Source: Diospyros lotus
Lineage: Eukaryota > Streptophyta > Magnoliopsida > Ericales > Ebenaceae
DNA length: 64,000 bases
Direction of reading: 5' to 3'
Assembly: GCF_014633365.1 (NCBI RefSeq)
Contig: NC_068341.1
Coordinates: 23,852,339 to 23,916,338 of the forward strand
This document shows, in pieces, positions 62,291 to 64,000 of this stretch (position 1 is its first letter; each line of letters opens with the position of its first letter). The position numbers and the translations under genes were made by a program. The notes under the pieces were generated by a model. It saw nothing but the letters and a program-made list of their open reading frames with translations. It was not told where the DNA came from and searched no databases.

Positions 62291-64000
62291 AGTTAACACC
62301 CATGCACCTATTGTATATTGCCATGAGCATTATTTAATTATCTATTAAATGAATTTTGAATATGCCTAAATTTATGAGAATTTATATCAAAATTTTCCTT
62401 GCATTTTTAATAGTCATTAGAATATGGCCAATAAATTAAATGCCACGGTGTGTAAAGATTAATAGATCTAATGTACATGATGTGGTTCTTTTAGTTGCAT
62501 GGGAACTCTAATCATAAATTTGAGACTTTTTGTGGAGGTATACTTGTCATCAATACGTGGTATTAAACCATGGGGATACTTATTTATGCATTTGAGAGCA
62601 TAGCATTCAAGTTGGTAACCTTGTGTGATTTCATAAATGGCATGTTGAAATATGATATATATACTATTGTTATTAAATTTTGCGTGGAGGGAAGGGTACC
62701 CTAGAGCACCTGGCAAGGGACGAGGTGGCCATAGCTCGACAGGTTGGCTCCATATTGAATCTGAGTTTTTACTCTCTTAATGCACTTTGGCATATGTTGT
62801 TTGATGGCTTGCGAGCCTATGAGATTGGATATTGATATTAAATTTATATGCACATTTGCATACTGGTACATGGTGGTATGATACATTTAACTTGGAATTG
62901 ACCAAGTCTTAGATTGTGAAACTTGTATACAACTATTGAGTTCTGGATTACTCTCTTTCGATGTCACCTTATTCTTGGTTCTTGTTCATTGTTTATTGTC
63001 CTAGAACTTGCCGAGCCTTGTGGCTCACTTGATCTTCTTTGCCATTCTAGGTAAAGGGAAGGCTATTATTGGGGGCGAGTCCAGTAGGACTAAGGCCTAA
63101 GGATAGTGGTGTACGGGGACGCGTCCTAACTTGAAGATCCTGTTTAGCATTTTGGTGAGGTTTGAGATGAGATGATTTTTATTTTGTTGGTTAACATTAG
63201 AGCCTCTTAATTATTTGGTATGGCCTTCGAGCCCCAAACTTGTGAGATATTAGAAGTGTAACTGAATCTTAATTTAGTTTTCGCTGCTAGTAATGAATTG
63301 AGTTGTTTATTTTATTATGGTTTGTTCTGTATCATCTCTGTGATGACCTCCTTTCGAATATCCTATGCTAGCGGGAATATTCGAGAGTGTGCCCTTATAG
63401 ACGCAGCTACACATTCTTATTTCTCACCTCTATCACCTTGGTCCAAGCAGAATGCAACTCCGCATTCATCCGAGACTCGGTGGATTGCAGCTGATTTTCC
63501 AGCTCGACGACATTGGTTTAAGCAGAATGTAACTCCTCGTTCATCTGGTTGACCCTCAATCTCATTTGTTCTAATTCTATCGACAAACCATATGAACCAC
63601 TGGAACTTCTATCAAATCCAACTAGGAAGAACTGCCTACCTTGAGAGTCGAGACTGTAGACACGACCCTTTTTGTTCCTACCAGAAACAGCTTGATAAAA
63701 AATCTGACGTTCGTCAATTATAGGTGGAGAGGACAACTCACTACCACCGACTGATGCTGAAGATGCCTCTGCACTTAATCTCTCGAACGCCTTCTATATA
63801 AATTAAAATATTGACGTTCTCAACTAATAAAAAAAATCATTAAATTGTAATGTTTATTAAATTGTACAAAATACAATTACGGCGACGGCCTTTGATCTAT
63901 TATCAACCCACACTTCTTGTCCTTGATAATTCTTTCGAGTGTGGGTTCTCCTAAAAATCTCAAATTCATTGGGCTCGCGGTCTAATTCCCTTGCCTGCAT

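Larger units (their letters stand above)
60680..63399 (+). mobile_element. Solo LTR, sense +, TSD GACGC
   Basis: Starts TGTAATGACCC and ends GTGCCCTTATA (the end CA is mutated to TA). The exact TSD GACGC lies at 60675-60679 and 63400-63404. Length 2720 bp. It carries TTGCCGAGCCTTGTGGCTCA (63008-63027), a variant of the shared palindrome, and two tandem arrays. It splits the third CACTA's second gene. Confidence 0.9.
57991..64000 (+). mobile_element. LTR start, sense +, interrupted; right end outside window
   Basis: TATAACAACCCGTTATTGGG at 57991 matches the start of the LTR at 60680 (TGTAATGACCCTAAATTGGG), with similar downstream sequence including the GGGCT(T/A)-rich block. The TG end is mutated to TA. 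It is broken at 58402 by another LTR; its continuation lies outside the window. Confidence 0.5.
58402..64000 (+). mobile_element. LTR, sense +, interrupted by a CACTA; right end outside window
   Basis: Starts TGTAACATCCTAG and is alignable with the solo LTR at 29541 through TTTGAAGTATTTATGGATTA-like and AATGAAATAAATTAAATT-like segments. It holds a tRNA-like B box GGGTTCAATCC at 58802. It is broken at 59759 by CACTA; its end is outside the window. Left flank GCTTG. Confidence 0.65.
59759..64000 (-). mobile_element. Third CACTA transposon, left end; continues beyond window
   Basis: Starts CACTACAAAAAATTAGAG after GCC. It is followed by subterminal TTAGCGACGG repeats, an AT-rich stretch (60070-60480) and the second gene on the minus strand (60496 onward). 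The layout equals that of the inner CACTA read from its left end, so a transposase is expected further right, outside the window. TSD cannot be tested. Confidence 0.8.
60496..64000 (-). pseudogene. Ptta/En/Spm-type second protein of the third CACTA, interrupted
   Basis: From the right edge: EIFRRTHTRKNYQG and VWVDNRSK, the signature of the family (compare THKKKDGSFVNE in the inner element). An intron runs about 63794-63882. Then FERLSAEASS, RKNKKGRVYSLDSQG-like sequence and a coiled coil (LEQMRLRVNQMNEELHSA), with a stop, to about 63405. After the solo LTR the frame resumes at 60674: QWQQQMMAW, stop, EQMNRQMMALQQLGP and a Gln/Asp-rich end with stop at 60496. Stops on both sides of the LTR show it is broken independently of the insertion. 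The N-terminus lies outside the window. Confidence 0.75.

Overview
The window is from a flowering-plant nuclear genome and consists mostly of transposable elements inserted inside one another. The evidence is CACTA (En/Spm) transposons with the plant-specific Tnp2, DUF4218, DUF4216 and Ptta/En/Spm domains, many 2-3 kb LTRs with TGTAA...TTACA ends and 5-bp target-site duplications (TSDs), a hAT MITE with an 8-bp TSD, and a LINE reverse-transcriptase relic. I see no rRNA, tRNA, organellar or bacterial gene. The species cannot be named from the sequence. Only one short stretch (about 54974-55183) could be a host gene.

Positions 1-52355 are the remains of one large CACTA transposon (the 'outer' element). 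Its right terminus is at about 52355; its left terminus lies outside the window. Its transposase reads right to left and survives in four blocks: 38194-37858, 32757-32195, 29540-27922 and 10808-9590. They are separated by a solo LTR (32758-37852, itself split by a solo LTR at 33659-36369), another solo LTR (29541-32194) and a complete 17.1-kb CACTA element (10809-27921). Mentally removing each insert plus one TSD copy rejoins the reading frame. Upstream of the transposase start lie a solo LTR (38248-43192, split by an LTR at 39637-42033), a hAT MITE (43289-43811), a solo LTR (44044-47824, split by a 1.2-kb CACTA at 44136-45359) and an LTR with a degenerate primer-binding site (47992-50880). 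On the left, a coding-poor LTR retrotransposon (1-8167, opposite strand, left end outside the window) interrupts the outer element's second gene.

The inner CACTA (10809-27921) has a 3-bp TSD (CGT), subterminal arrays of a GCGGCGG palindrome at both ends, and two genes on the minus strand: a Tnp2-type transposase (20317-23932) and a Ptta/En/Spm protein (11988-15840). Both carry stops, and the transposase also carries frameshifts, so the copy looks recently dead. The 1.2-kb CACTA at 44136-45359 shares its ends and palindrome and looks like a deleted relative.

Positions 52356-57990 hold a degenerate 33-36-bp tandem array, a possible Tat/Ogre-like LTR, a local duplication, the candidate short host gene with microsatellites beside it, and about 2.4 kb with nothing recognisable. 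From 57991 to the end there is a second nest four levels deep: an LTR (57991), an LTR (58402), a third CACTA family (59759 onward) and a solo LTR (60680-63399) sitting in that CACTA's second gene. All inner boundaries supported by a matching TSD are stated as such; boundaries inferred only from terminal motifs are marked lower.
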